Counted from the stretch's first letter, positions 22,531 through 33,930 are shown. The stretch: 64,000 bases of DNA from Spodoptera frugiperda (GCF_023101765.2 NC_064242.1:3584327-3648326), one strand, 5' to 3'. Notes: generated by a model from the letters alone, not told the origin. A program made the numbers and translations.

Positions 22531-22829
22531 ATAATTCTATGTCGATCGTTACACGACTTCGGTTCATGTTATTGTTTTAATTTATCGAAAAAAAGTAAAT
22601 AAATAGTAAAAAGGTATGAAAAAAATAATATCAATATAATAAAACATTTAGTACAAAGAAAATGCTCTAACGGAGTATAGATAATTCTATGTCGATCGTT
22701 ACACGACTTCGGTTCATGTTATTGTTTTAATTCATCGAAAAAAGTAAATAAATAGTAAAAAGGTATGAAAAAAATAATATCAATATAATTAAACTTTTAG
22801 TACAAAGAAAATGCCCGAACGGAGTATAA
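22531..22829 (+). repeat. 150-bp tandem duplication inside the Helitron
   Basis: Two adjacent copies start ATAATTCTATGTCGATCGTT at 22,531 and 22,681 and end GGAGTATA. They differ at only a few positions (for example ATGCTCTAAC against ATGCCCGAAC), so the duplication is fairly recent. Confidence 0.9.
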
Positions 22830-23555
22830 ATAAATAATCCAAGTTGTCTTTATCCTCGATAGATGGCGTTGGGATCGAAATAGATCGCGCTATGGTTTCG
22901 TTACATTCATTTGGTTGGGTATCGGCCGAGCGCTTCGGTACTATCGTAGAAAAAGTGTATTATCAGTCGTATGATTATTTGTCTGTAGTGGTCCTGCTGT
23001 TTCGTATATTCTAAATTGGTTTCGTTGTATTTGTCAATTAATAAGTTTATTTGTTGGGTTTTCCTGGTTTTTTGGTTAAACTATTTAACGTAGGTTTAGT
23101 TTGATATCGATTATTAGTTAGTTTTATATCGAAGATTATTAGTTACTGTAGTTAGTTTTTTTAATAAAATTGTAAGTCTAATTTTTTTTAATTAGATTAG
23201 ATTTAAGTCGTTTCTTTTAAATTATTTAGTTTAAGCTTGGTTATTATAGCATAGAGGATAGGTTGTAATATAGTTTCTTTTTTAATTGTTATAAATTCGT
23301 AATTCGTAGCTTTCTTTAGTTTTAAGTTAGTTTAAGTCCGTTTTTAAACTATTTTTTCAATGCCCTAAGTGAGTATACATCTATTAAATTCAAACGCAGA
23401 GCTCATTATGTTGATTTTTGAAGAGTTCCCTGGAATATCTTCCACATCTCATTTTTGAAGAGATCCCGCGAGATAGGGAACTATGTGGTTAAAACCAAAA
23501 ATTTGCCGGAAGTCACTATTCCACGCGAACGAAGTCGCGGGCAAAAGCTAGTTTA

Positions 23556-24785
23556 GTATATATGTATAAGTATTTGTATATGCGTTTTTCTTTTTATAAT
23601 CCGTGTATCAGTGTGAATGTCTACTGTTGAATAAATGTTTTTTCTTTCTTCTTTCTTTTTGTACAAATTGTTAGTATTAAGTTATAACAACACAATAAAT
23701 ATATTTTGTTCAATTTTATACGATTTTCCAAATATACATTTTCACTTGTCGCTTTTGTACCCAGGCTTTTCGAACGAGGTTTATAGGTGAAGTATCGTTC
23801 ATAGATCTAATTCGCTATTCGGTCCGATCGTAAAGTGCCGTATTTACGACAACTTTTGAAACTAGGCCATTTTATGTCCGTCATAAAACCCGTGATGTGC
23901 CCACAGACTGTTTTCACTTTATTTTGACAACGCAAATGTTACTATAAACAATGAAGTTTTCAAATTACCATTATAGTACCTAGTTGTAATATTTGAATAT
24001 CTATTGGTTGTCAATATTTTATTACAATAAAAATATATTTTCTTACCTCCGTCAAGAATCTAGAATAAAAAAGGGTCTTTTCATACATTTCTAAGGGTTC
24101 ATTTTTGAAGCTAAAATATATCTAAAAATTTTAGGTTATGGATGGCTTCTTATTTGTAGTTCATAAGTAATGTCATTGCTGTATCAGTAAGATTTATGAT
24201 ACTCTTTCTTTTGTCACGTAAGAAAAGATGCATTTGCAAAGAATGAACTTTGAGTCACAATACACGCATCATTAATAAGAGTTTAAAGATTTTTTACTTG
24301 AATTTTCAACTTTTTCACAAAATGATAAAGCTGAAAATGTATTGTCAAAAAAATCTTTTATAATGACAACTCAATGACAGATGTCAAAGTCCAAAGGGTT
24401 ACCGTTCAGAAAATAAAAACGTAATAAAAATTGATGAGCTGAATGTCCGTCGAACATTAAGGTTTGCATGTCCGGCTGAATGTCATATAAAACGTGGAAA
24501 CAACTTAAATAATGTGCCTGACATAAAAAAAGAATAAAAATCCGTGATTATTTGGGGCGTGAATGATGTGTTCGATGAAGTTTAAACATTTCTCAGCATA
24601 TTAATGATGATATCGAATGTTCATTGTGTTTATTATTCGGTTTTTGAATAAAGAATGTTATGGTACTTTCATATTATGTAGAATGCACACTTCATGTTTT
24701 CCAAGAATAAAATTAATTAGTTTAAGTTATTTTTAGAGTTTTGTCGTGGTGGCCTGAAAGTTTAAGACGCAAGTATCGATGTGAC
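23556..24785. other. No recognised gene
   Basis: AT-rich. A minus-strand TTTTTTATTCTAG acceptor and GGAG/GTAAG donor enclose just 13 nt near 24,049-24,061, most likely by chance. Confidence 0.4.
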
Positions 24786-24789
24786 TTTT

Positions 24790-24975
24790 TTTAGTTATAT
24801 GTACTTTCTAAGCATGTTTAGACACCACTGACAAACGGTGAAGGAAAACATAGTGAGGAAACCTGGGTTTATAATATCGCCAAACATCATTAAGCAAGCG
24901 TGGCGATTGATGCCAAAACCTTCTCCATGCGAGAAGAGGCCTTTGGTTAGCAGTGGCCACTTATAAGCTGTTGAT
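24790..24975 (+). repeat. Interspersed repeat family D, plus copy
   Basis: TTTAGACACCACTGACAAAC, GGTGAAGGAAAACATAGTGA, GAAACCTGGG, AGCAAGCGTGGCGATTGATG and GAGAAGAGGCCTTTGG ending TGTTGATGTGATG. It pairs with an inverted copy 1.1 kb away. Likely a LINE 3' fragment; the clade was not identified. Confidence 0.6.
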
Positions 24976-25334
24976 GTGATGTAGTTTAAAATTCCTTCGT
25001 TACTATCTTTGCCCTTAGCCAGATGATTTTTAGAAAACCCCTACAAGCTTAATATATGTTTTAGGAACAATGAAACCGCCAAGACAAATCATTGTCTCAT
25101 AAAAGGTAAGTTTAGTATTAAAGTCAATGTAATTACGCATTTCATTCAGTTTTACTGCAAAAGTTGTACGAAGCAAGATTACTACTTTGTGGCGGTCTTA
25201 TCAAAACTATGCTACTTTTAAGGCTGTTTCATTAAGGGTGACATGTAAAATTGGTAGTATTAGTACGTGTTTGCTTAAGTTAGTTATTTTGAATGGTTAT
25301 AGTGCATTACAGACCTCATTTCATTATTACTTCA

Positions 25335-25405
25335 AATCAACTTGAGGTTTTGCCATAATGTTCAGCTCTGCCCACCCCTTCTGGGATAAAAGGCGTGACG
25401 ATACG
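25335..25405 (+). repeat. SINE family B, 3' tail fragment
   Basis: CAGCTCTGCCCACCCCTTCT and GGGATAAAAGGCGTGACG match the terminal block of the SINE at 7,296-7,495. Confidence 0.45.
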
Positions 25406-25489
25406 ATGAAAACTTTAGGTTTTCTAGACCGTACCGAACTACGTAAATGTTTAATCTATTTGTTAGACAAGCAGCTTAATCCTTTACTT

Positions 25490-25683
25490 ACTATTATATA
25501 AAGCTGAAGATTTCGTTCGTTTGTTTATTTGAACGAGATAATCTCCGGAGTTACTGGTCCGATTTGAAAAAATATTTCTGTGTTGGTTAGTCCATTTATC
25601 GAGGAAGGTTATAGGCAATTAGACATCACGCTACAAGCAAAAAGAACCGAGTAGAGTGGGGGAAACCGTGCGGAACTAACTAG
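25490..25683 (+). mobile_element. Short Helitron with CTAG end
   Basis: ACTATTATATAAAGCTGAAG begins the copy; TTACTGGTCCGATTTGAA and TTATCGAGGAAGGTTATAG follow, and GTGCGGAACTAA then CTAG/T closes it. Same family as the minus-strand copy at 48,694-48,892. Confidence 0.6.
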
Positions 25684-26037
25684 TCCTTTGATAAACAAAG
25701 ATGAATTTAATAAATGTAGGTAAGTACTTTTAGAGTTAGTTATGTCATCAGTCACATGTAATAAGGGGTGACATGTTACAAGTATTTGTTACATAACATT
25801 TAATCAGAATTCTCCAACGTAACTACAAACGAAGGAGATAAGAAATGGAGTTCTGAATAAAAACAAAGGCATCACCTGAAAGTGCTTAGCTCTGACCCAA
25901 TTACCACAGAGGACCTAAATCTTGGTACCGAGTAGTAGGTACTAGACGCAGACTAGTAGTAAAATGAGAATCGATAGAGAGTCGATTACCTAAGCTAAAA
26001 CTTGAGAACATTTTTAAGTTAATTTATATGAAGTTCA

Positions 26038-26220
26038 ATCACATCATATCAAAGGCCTCTTCTCGCACGGAGAAGGTTTGAGTATTAATCACCACGCTTG
26101 CTTAATGGGGGTTGGCAATTTCAAACTTATAATTAGAAATTATAAGCCCAGGTTACCTTACGAGGTTTTCCTTCACCGTTTGTCAGTGGTGTCTAAATTA
26201 TCTTAGAAAGTACATATAAC
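26038..26220 (-). repeat. Interspersed repeat family D, minus copy
   Basis: AAAGGCCTCTTCTCGCACGG, AATCACCACGCTTGCTTAAT and CTTCACCGTTTGTCAGTGGT are the reverse complement of the copy at 24,790-24,975. It lies about 60 bp from the target site of the R1-like LINE. Confidence 0.6.
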
Positions 26221-26292
26221 TTGGAACAGTCGCACTGGTACTATTCGATGTTATAATAGTGCATCCGTACTCACCAGTTTCATAAGAGGATC

Positions 26293-26293
<1 letters not shown>

Positions 26294-26323
<30 letters not shown>

Positions 26324-28105
26324 GGGAAAATCATCCAATGACTTCTCCCGCCTTGGGTGAGGCGGGAGGGAGTGTCAGACTCTTACTGACTAAAAACCAC
26401 CCCGTTCCTTCTCCTGCTTTGAGCCGGAGCCCCGGTAACCTTTTACGTTGTCCGCAGCTCCGGATCAGGCATCAGCCCTACTGGGCCCCATCTGTGGTGG
26501 TCTGGCTCTTTGAGGCGCGCGCGGAACGCGACGCGCCGTACGCACGGGTCTGGTTCTGGTCGGGCGGCGAGCTACCCTTGCTCGCCGTCCGCAGACCCGC
26601 ACTTACGGTGGCCGGAGATCGTCACGCGATCCCCGACGCCCGGAGTGTCTTCTGCGGCGGCTGGGGCGTGAGGAGGATCGTTCCCTCACGCGCTCCGCCT
26701 CCTCCTTAGCTAGCATGACTGCTTCGCAGAAGGAGGAGACGGCGTCCCATTCCCTCTCGCTCCGCATCATGGCCTGAACCAAAGCCGGACGCGAGAGGTC
26801 ACCGTCGCCGATCACATCCCTAAGGACACGGCGGTGCTCAGCCCATGCAGGGCACACCGCTACTGTATGCTCCACCGTGTCCTCCGGGTGATCCACGCAA
26901 TGCCGACACCCGGGCGTTTCCTCCCGCCGAATCCGAAACAGGAACCTACCGAAACTTCCGTGTCCGGTAAGCACCTGCGTCAGGCGGTAGGTGAGGACGC
27001 CGTGACGCCTCTCTAGCCACTCCTCAAAGAGGGGACTTACCGCTGCTATAACAGCGAGCCCAGCCCTCGGTTGCGATAGTCGTTGCTTCCATTCCGCCAT
27101 GAGATCGCGCCGGAGCTCATCCCGCCACGCACTAATCTGGCGCGGCAGTGGACTTTCGCCCCGGCGATGCGCCTCCGCACGTAAGCTATATACGTGCGCG
27201 AGCACTTTCGCCTCCAGATCCCACGGCGGTGATCCCGCAAGGAGGTTAGCCGCCTCCCCGGAGATCGTGCGGTATCCACGGATCATCCGAATGGCCATGA
27301 CCCTCTGGGATGAAACCAGCGCACGAGCTGGTCGTCGCCGTAGATTTGGCGCCCACACCGGGGCCCCATAGAGGGCCATGGACCGAACAATCCCCGCGTA
27401 CAACCTCCGGCAGGAGGCGTTTGGTCCCCCAAGGTTGGGTAGGAGCCGCTTTAGGGCAGCCCCCGTCCGTTCCAACTTGGGAGCCAAACGTCGGAAATGT
27501 TCCTCGAATTTCCACCGACTGTCGAGGACGAGTCCCAGGTACTTCATCGTCACCTCGACGCCGATGGAAACCCCTCCTGCCATGATCTGGAACCCACCCG
27601 GAGGTGGCGCATTCCCGCGGCCATAAAAGCACATGGCCTCGGACTTATGAAGCGCCACCTCGAGTCCCAGCTGCCGGATCCTTTCAACGACTATCGCAAC
27701 CGCTCTCATCATCAGGTCGGCCGCCGCCTGGTGCGACCTCCCGTGTGCTAGTACCAGCGTATCGTCAGCGTAGCAAACCACGCTGACGCCGCTCGGGAGG
27801 TCGGTGCGCAGCACCCAGTCGTAGCCTATGTTCCACAGGAGCGGTCCCAGGACCGATCCCTGTGGAACACCGCGCGACATCTCTCGCCGGTTCCACTCAC
27901 CTCGGTGACCGGGGTAGATGACGGATCTGTCCGTCAGATAAGCCTCGACTATACGACGGAGATAGGTAGGCACCCGATGATATCGTAGTGCCTCCAAAAT
28001 GCAGCTCCAGGGCAGAGAGTTAAAGGCGTTGGCGATGTCCAAAGACACCGCCACGACGACTCTACCCCTGGACACTGCAGACCCCGTCGTAAGGTCCCTC
28101 ACGCT
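26294..28105 (-). mobile_element. 5'-truncated R1-like non-LTR retrotransposon with target-site duplications
   Basis: The element reads right to left: reverse-transcriptase frame, stop TAA at 26,603-26,605, about 280 bp of 3' UTR, then a poly(A) tail seen as a T run ending near 26,318. It is flanked by the 13-bp direct repeat CATAAGAGGATCT at 26,281-26,293 and 28,106-28,118. This fixes both borders and shows target-primed insertion with 5' truncation. The body is GC-rich in an AT-rich setting. The perfect duplication and intact frame point to a recent insertion. The C-terminal CCHC motif and RT sequence suggest the R1 clade; the exact family is not determined. Confidence 0.92.
26319..26602 (-). 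other. 3' UTR of the R1-like LINE, carrying the shared tail module
   Basis: From the stop codon the element continues through a GC-rich stretch (CCTCAAAGAGCC near 26,510) into the last ~150 bp, which begin at CCGGAGCTGCGG near 26,465 and end before the poly(A). This last block is the same sequence found alone at nine other sites here. The whole 3' UTR including the CCTCAAAGAGCC part recurs once, at 55,113-55,353. Confidence 0.8.
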
Positions 28106-28177
28106 CATAAGAGGATCTACCATAATATATGATGTAATAATATGACTTAAACAAAAATATAAACGCACAGAATTCAA
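26603..28177 (-). CDS. Reverse transcriptase (C-terminal part) of R1-like LINE, fused to flanking host codons
   Basis: A 524-codon open frame. Residues 1-24, including the ATG, come from flanking DNA and the target duplication; element sequence begins at residue 25. Visible RT landmarks are motif A SLDIANAF with Asp47, GVPQGSVLG at 103-111, and the catalytic YADD at 136-139. A thumb/connector region follows, then a C-terminal zinc-knuckle C424-x2-C427-x9-H437-x4-C442 typical of R1-type ORF2 proteins, and an Arg/Ser-rich tail. The endonuclease domain and the N-terminal RT fingers are lost by truncation, so the product cannot support its own transposition. No internal stop occurs over 500 codons. 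Known role of the intact protein: nicks target DNA and copies its RNA at the nick. Confidence 0.9.
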   Translation of the reverse strand: MNSVRLYFCLSHIITSYIMVDPLMSVRDLTTGSAVSRGRVVVAVSLDIANAFNSLPWSCILEALRYHRVPTYLRRIVEAYLTDRSVIYPGHRGEWNRREMSRGVPQGSVLGPLLWNIGYDWVLRTDLPSGVSVVCYADDTLVLAHGRSHQAAADLMMRAVAIVVERIRQLGLEVALHKSEAMCFYGRGNAPPPGGFQIMAGGVSIGVEVTMKYLGLVLDSRWKFEEHFRRLAPKLERTGAALKRLLPNLGGPNASCRRLYAGIVRSMALYGAPVWAPNLRRRPARALVSSQRVMAIRMIRGYRTISGEAANLLAGSPPWDLEAKVLAHVYSLRAEAHRRGESPLPRQISAWRDELRRDLMAEWKQRLSQPRAGLAVIAAVSPLFEEWLERRHGVLTYRLTQVLTGHGSFGRFLFRIRREETPGCRHCVDHPEDTVEHTVAVCPAWAEHRRVLRDVIGDGDLSRPALVQAMMRSEREWDAVSSFCEAVMLAKEEAERVRERSSSRPSRRRRHSGRRGSRDDLRPP

Positions 28178-28954
28178 GCCAATATAAGCCTTAAGTACTA
28201 ATAACCAATAAAGCTACTTTTGGTTTCCATTATACTCGTATTCACACACGTTCCGTTGTCCCATTTCCCAGGCTGGCCTCAGAGACGTCAACCTGTCGCC
28301 ACCTGTCTCCCAGCCGTGACGACAACCGACTGGGAAATTAAAACCTTTGATTAAACCATCCTAATGTGGAATCACGGATTTTCGAGTTTATACCCTATGT
28401 CGTCGTGTGTGGAGTGAAATTGTGGTGACACAAATTAAATGGTTACGTGTTTGGTTTATCTAAAGTCTAGAGGTGTTTGAAGAAAATTGTGTAAGTCTGT
28501 AAGTCTTTATTTGTGGGTGGTAGAATTTCTGTTAAGATATTTAAGGTAAAATTTTCAAGTTGAAGCAGTACTTAGTGGTGTAAAAGACTTCATTAAAGTA
28601 TTTCATTTTCAGTCACTACAGTATATTCACAAAAAATAAACCTACTGTTTTTTTTATACTAAGAACTAAAGCGCTCAGCAAAAAGTAAGTGGGTGTTACC
28701 ATAATATTCATATGTGCAAAGTTATACTCAAACCTGTCGTTTCCAGGGCCGTTGACATTTACTTTATAGGCTCCATCTAGCCCTGAAGGGAAGTGAGAAA
28801 GAGCCGTAAACATTTTATGATTTGACCCTGTTTGACCGACAGATACGTGACCGACATAGTGATTTATCCATTTCCTACGCCATCGCTATCGTATTATGCT
28901 GAAGACCCTCACCATGGTAGCTTGAGTGAGGTGAATGTGGAAATTAATTGAAAA

Positions 28955-28962
28955 TGACGTCA
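28955..28962. promoter_or_regulatory. CRE palindrome TGACGTCA
   Basis: Exact match in AAAATGACGTCACACTTTTG, in unique DNA right of the LINE. Confidence 0.3.
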
Positions 28963-29704
28963 CACTTTTGTGTGGTTGTGAAAGGAAATTATGTGAGATG
29001 ACGGAACTACTTAAATTCTTTAAAATTTTTTGAATGTAGAATGGATGTGAATGATTTTTGTTTTTAGGTGTTTTTTTCCTCATCGGTAGGTTTTAGTCCC
29101 ATTAATTTTGACGTTGTATTGTCGTTACATATACAATCGGTAAAGGATCAAATAATGTATCAGAGTGATTGTACACCAAAAAAAACAATTTCTTTGAAGA
29201 GTTACGATGGAGTTTCTTTCTCGTTCTTTTCCATTCGAAGCTACACTTTGGAACGAGCACCTAGCTTCACTGACAGATAGACTGACGGATATTTCAATTT
29301 GACGTTTCAAAAGTGCCTAATTAAGGATTAATTGAAATAAATGCTTTGGATATGATTTAGATAAATAGAGAATTCTAAAGAAAACACAAACTCAAGAATA
29401 TAAAATACATACAACAGCAATATAAAATGGAATTGAAAGACGGCATCATCGATTCGACCGTACAATACTGGCTTCTAATAAAATTATGCTTCTCTCCGGC
29501 TGTTTTGTTGAAAACGATGAAAATATTCATAACCACGCACTTGAGATTTACATGTTATTGTTATTTATGTGTTGTAAAACAAGTTATAGTGTTTGAATAA
29601 TGTTTTAACAGGTTTTTATGTGAATTTTCTTGAGACCAATAAATTACAACTATACCTACATTAATTCTTTGCTCGTAAGTTTTCAAATTGGTTCATCTTA
29701 TAAG

Positions 29705-29800
29705 ACACTGGACATTCACTGCTGAACATAGGCCCCCAATGACTTCCAGATAGGCTGTTTGGAAGCGACCTGCATCCAGCGTCGAGGAGGGGGACCTTAA
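29705..29800 (-). pseudogene. RTE-clade LINE C-terminal fragment
   Basis: Read on the minus strand it contains CGCTGGATGCAGGTCGCTTC and GGCCTATGTTCAGCAGTGAA, the degraded coding end (...W-SLG-AYVQQWT...) of RTE-type elements. A base missing from the G run before GCCTATGTTCAGCAG breaks the frame. Confidence 0.55.
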
Positions 29801-31107
29801 TCAAATTGACAGTAACATTGACAGACATTAATATTATTATTTTTGCTTTGACGTTCAAAAGTGCCTTCCTGGTCTATTTGAAATAAATAATCTTGACTTT
29901 GACTTTGAAATTGGCTTTTTAAAGAAAGAAAAATCTTTGCTCAGTTGCACAATCTAATTTCATCATCAAAACTCACATAACATAATACTTTAACAACTTA
30001 CGAAAAAGTTCACAGAGTATTATAAAAATGGAGTGCTAAAGGTCGCCTTGAAATATGAATTGTGCTCACTGACTCCTTTAAACTGAGGAGTGTATGGCTC
30101 TCAAGTCGGTTGGCTGTGCGGAAGTTTCTTAGAACTTAGGCCTCTGGGAACAATAATCCTCTACAACTTCATGATCTGAATGTGTATTAAATCTTAAGGC
30201 TTTAGGAGTTATGTACCTATGTGTAGTTTGTTTAAACATGGATGGATAGTTTGGTGAGAAAAACTTTGCGTTTAAGAACAAACTTTGTAGCTTAAAAACG
30301 GAAGGAATAATAGACACATTAAACGTCATGATTTGCCTTCAAAAGTATTGTATTGTCAGTCAAGACCTAAACTTAAATAAGCATCAGTATTTAGTAAGAT
30401 CATTTTTGTAGAGTTGAAGATTACAAGAGCTATAAATGTGTATTTGTTTTCTAATAAACTGATCAATGATCCTCTTATCTAAACTACATATTAATATTTT
30501 GCGATTTATAATAAGACTTTTAGAAGTCTAGAAATAATAAAACATGTCCTTCAATTTTGTCTCCCTCTAAAAACAAAGTGCTATAAAAGCATTACGTACC
30601 ATGAATTTATAACTGCGACTGGCCCAAACAAAACGCGTGTTTGAACGCCATAACAATTAAAAATCGCATTCAGTACACTCGAAACATAACATTAAAATAT
30701 ATAACAGTAATATGTAGGTATGTATGTTCGTCAATTATATTCAATAATCCACAATCACCCGTTAATATGCGTGAAGCGGCCATTATGCAAATCCCTACGT
30801 TTAATGGTGTATAGTAAAATGTAAATCAGCTATAATATGGGCGATAACAATACTTGCAACAAGTGTGTTGTGATTTTTTCTTTATTGTTCAGTTAGTGTA
30901 GTGATTTTTTAAGATGGTCCTTGAAGTTATAGGTAATCGCTACTTCTCCAGAAAATTACTTTGTTTGATTTTTTATATAGGTCCTAATCTTGGGTTAGTA
31001 ACGTAAACAGAGACTAATAAAATTAAAGAAAATAAAGTTCATATATAATCAGTTTTATTCATAAGTTCATATATGGATATTTTTTATGTTATAAGCCTGT
31101 GAACGAC

Positions 31108-31238
31108 CACACGTATCACCTGATGGTAAGCAATCGCCACCGCCTTGGAACACCCAAAACACCAGAGGCATTTTGGAAGTTTTAGGAATTTAAAGGTTGT
31201 TAGAGAATCGGGGATTCGGGGAATGGGAAGGGGTCTTT
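31108..31238 (-). repeat. Family C repeat, minus-strand copy
   Basis: Plus-strand reading CGTATCACCTGATGGTAAGC, ACACCAGAGGCATTTTGG and AGAATCGGGGATTCGGGG is the reverse complement of the family C body. Confidence 0.55.
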
Positions 31239-32081
31239 TATTATTTTTTACTTTTTAAAGGGAAATTATTAACGAAAATATTACATTCATAAGTTAAGTT
31301 GTATCAGAGAACAATATAGACAAAACCTTGAGTCGTTCTATTATTGGTAGGAACCTAGGAACATATATACATAACAATTGACAATTAGAATACCGTATAT
31401 TGAATTCAAGACATACACACCTAGTACATACCCACCTACATAGTATATAACTAGGTATATAGGTCTAGTTGGTCTCGCCACGCTGACCAGACACAATCCA
31501 TTGAGAGATACGTGGCTAGGCTCCGACCTCCGTACATTGATTGGGAACCAATCTCAAGACTGTTGACATTCTATACAAATACCTGTGGAATCAAGATAGT
31601 AGACTGTATTTGAGTTAGGAATTTATAATGTGTAAAAATAATCATGCTGCATAGTCTGTGTGGATTTTGTAAGGAAGCATGTGAGATAGTTTAAAAGTTT
31701 GTTGGGTTTGATTACACAGGTATAGGTACAACAAAATTATGTTGCTCTGTTGAACTAAAGATTCTAATATGACACCTTCCTTTTATACCTACTGATACAG
31801 ATAAATAAATAAACCACACCAGTCCAATACGTTAAACGATCCCGATTTAACAACTTTGATCAGCTACCAGAGGGCACCACTATCTGTATGCCCATCTAAA
31901 TCAAAGACCTAAATAGATGCAATTTATATGTATTTGTTACCACCGATACAATTTATAGAGACTTCCGAGCTTTCGATTATTGTTTTCAGTATATGGGTAG
32001 GTAAATCAAAACTTGTATTATTCAATACTAAAACCACAAAATCAGAATGAACTTAATAATGAAAACAATTTCATAAAAATA

Positions 32082-32259
32082 CTAGTTTCCACCAGTGACT
32101 TCATCCGCGTTTCCGTGGGATAAAAAGTAGCCTATGTGTTATTCCAGACCACAATCTATCCCTGTTCCAAATTACATCGCGATCCGTTTAGGTATTTTAA
32201 CGTGAAAGAGTAACAAACATCCATACTCACAAGCATTATAGCTTTTAATATTAGTAGGA
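32082..32259 (-). mobile_element. 178-bp non-autonomous Helitron with both termini
   Basis: On the minus strand it runs from TCCTACTAATATTAAAAGC to GTCACTGGTGGAAA then CTAG, followed by T. These are the TC and CTRR borders of Helitrons. ATTCCAGACC-type and GGATGAAG motifs lie inside in the family order. Confidence 0.7.
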
Positions 32260-32640
32260 CAATAAAAGATATGCTTTTTCAGCAAAAGCTTTTAATCTCA
32301 TTATAAATACCACTTAAAACTGTTACTTTTTATAAATCCCTAGTACTTTTTATAATTAAGAATTGTCTAGGGCATAATACGTAATTTAAAAAATATCATA
32401 AATTCAACGCTTAAATTACAGTTAGCCATTTTGTAATCAGTTTTTCATTAGGTAAACTGAAACATTTGCATAATTTACATTATGAGTTCATCTCGTAATT
32501 TGTATTATGAACTCTAATGATAGCTCGTTAAAGTGTATTTAATTTTAATGGGTGTCTAACTAGATGTTTTTCGATTTCACTTGCGTTAATTGATGTCAAT
32601 GTTCTTTTTTTCTATATAGGACGATTTAAAATAAAATGTG

Positions 32641-32715
32641 TATGTAAACTTTTATGTTTGTAAACGCACCAACGAGACAGAAGAAAACCATAGTGTGGGC
32701 AACGTCTTTATTAAA
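32641..32715 (+). repeat. SINE family A, 3' piece
   Basis: TATGTTTGTAAACGCACCAA, CGAGACAGAAGAAAACC and AGTGTGGGCAACG match the end of the SINE at 1,355-1,535. The tRNA-like head is missing. Confidence 0.5.
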
Positions 32716-33814
32716 AAATAATTTAATTATAATGATCGATCGAATGATCAATGTCTGTAAAATGATTTACAGTTGCATTAAACTTAATGGCTTGTTGGCT
32801 AAGGGCATTTTTAAACCATTAAAAAATAAGACTAATTTTTACATATTTTTACCATATTTTTCATATTATAATGTTACATTATCCGTGTCCGTGGTAAAAG
32901 CTTACCATAATAATACTAAATATAGCATTTTTTAAAAAGATTTTCGTAAATATTTTATTATAAAAGCGAGAAATATTTCAGTCAAAGGGATTTTCTGTTG
33001 CAAAGTCCTATTAAGGAGCTTAATGCTTTTCATTTTGTCAGGAGTTAATTAGTTGCATCCGACCCTTTTCGTACCGAGTGTATATTTAAGTATTATTACG
33101 AAGCAAGTCTACTCATGATTCTGGCTTTAAAAGGCACTGGATTAAGAATTCATCGAGTTTCTCTTTACATCCCCATTTTTTCATAAAATCTTTAAAATTT
33201 TGAAGATTTTTTATTGTTTATAATAGATAGGTATTATCAATCTTTATCTATATTAAGAACATTACAAATATAGTGGCTTTAAAATTGTTTCAAATTAAAT
33301 TAAGTTTTTCTTTAGTGCTTATTTATTTTATTTAATCAGATATACATTTTATAAATTTTATATTAAAAGTATCATCAATCAAAACTTTATAGTTTTAAAT
33401 AGTGAACCCTACATATACAAACAACTACACACATCGAAACTTCTATTTTACTTAAAATATTTATTCATTCATACTTATATATCTATCTAGTATATAATCG
33501 TCCATTCCAAACTCAGCTACAAATTCGATGAGGCTACCCCCATTTCCGTAGACTCAAGCGACACGTTATAGGCGTTGCAGGTAGCACGCTCCATTGTCTT
33601 ACGTCACTGAAAGAGCTCGAATGTTGAATGCAAATGAATATTGAAGCAAAGTCAGCTCTCTCTAGATGTACTGCAGTCCTTACTTATTGTTCTCGAATGC
33701 AATGAGATTTATTTGTTTGTGATGCATAGTAAAATAGATAGGAGGTAGTTCTTTAAAGGTTTTCTGTAAGTCTAGTTCCACTTTTGGGTAGTGCACCATG
33801 GTCGCTGTAAGGAG

Positions 33815-33930
33815 ATTCATTGTCATCATCATAATTTCAGCCACAAGACGTCCACTGCTGAACATAGGCCTCCCCCAATGACTTCCAGATAGGCCGGTTG
33901 GAAGCGACTTGCATCCAGCGGCTGCTTGCT
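33815..33930 (-). pseudogene. RTE-clade LINE C-terminal fragment with TGATGA tail
   Basis: On the minus strand the open end reads RWMQVASNRPIWKSLGEAYV then QQWTSCG and a stop, the usual carboxy end of RTE elements. It is followed by a short TGATGATGA tail, the 3' microsatellite-like end such elements use instead of poly(A). Only about 28 codons remain. Confidence 0.65.

Larger units (their letters stand above)
22060..23552 (+). mobile_element. 1.5-kb non-autonomous Helitron
   Basis: Starts near CTATACATATAATAAAATCG and ends GAAGTCGCGGGCAAAAG then CTAG/T at 23,552; a short CGCG...CGCG hairpin precedes the end. Inside are an 8-bp microsatellite (TTTGTCTG, six units, about 22,181-22,228), a 150-bp tandem duplication and a TCTCAGAAACGGCTGATCCG block typical of such elements. 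No coding frame. The 5' border is approximate. Confidence 0.65.
28119..31107. other. Unique DNA right of the LINE
   Basis: Includes an RTE scrap and a local inverted pair CATTTCCCAG / CTGGGAAATT at about 28,262 and 28,330 around a GC-richer stretch. No coding frame is supported. Confidence 0.4.

Noticed and set aside
24049..24061. 13-nt microexon between splice-like sites on the minus strand
   Set aside because: Too short to judge; TTTTTTATTCTAG and GGTAAG are common in AT-rich DNA.
26317..27786. Several plus-strand frames across the LINE
   Set aside because: All are shadows of the minus-strand reverse-transcriptase frame in GC-rich sequence.
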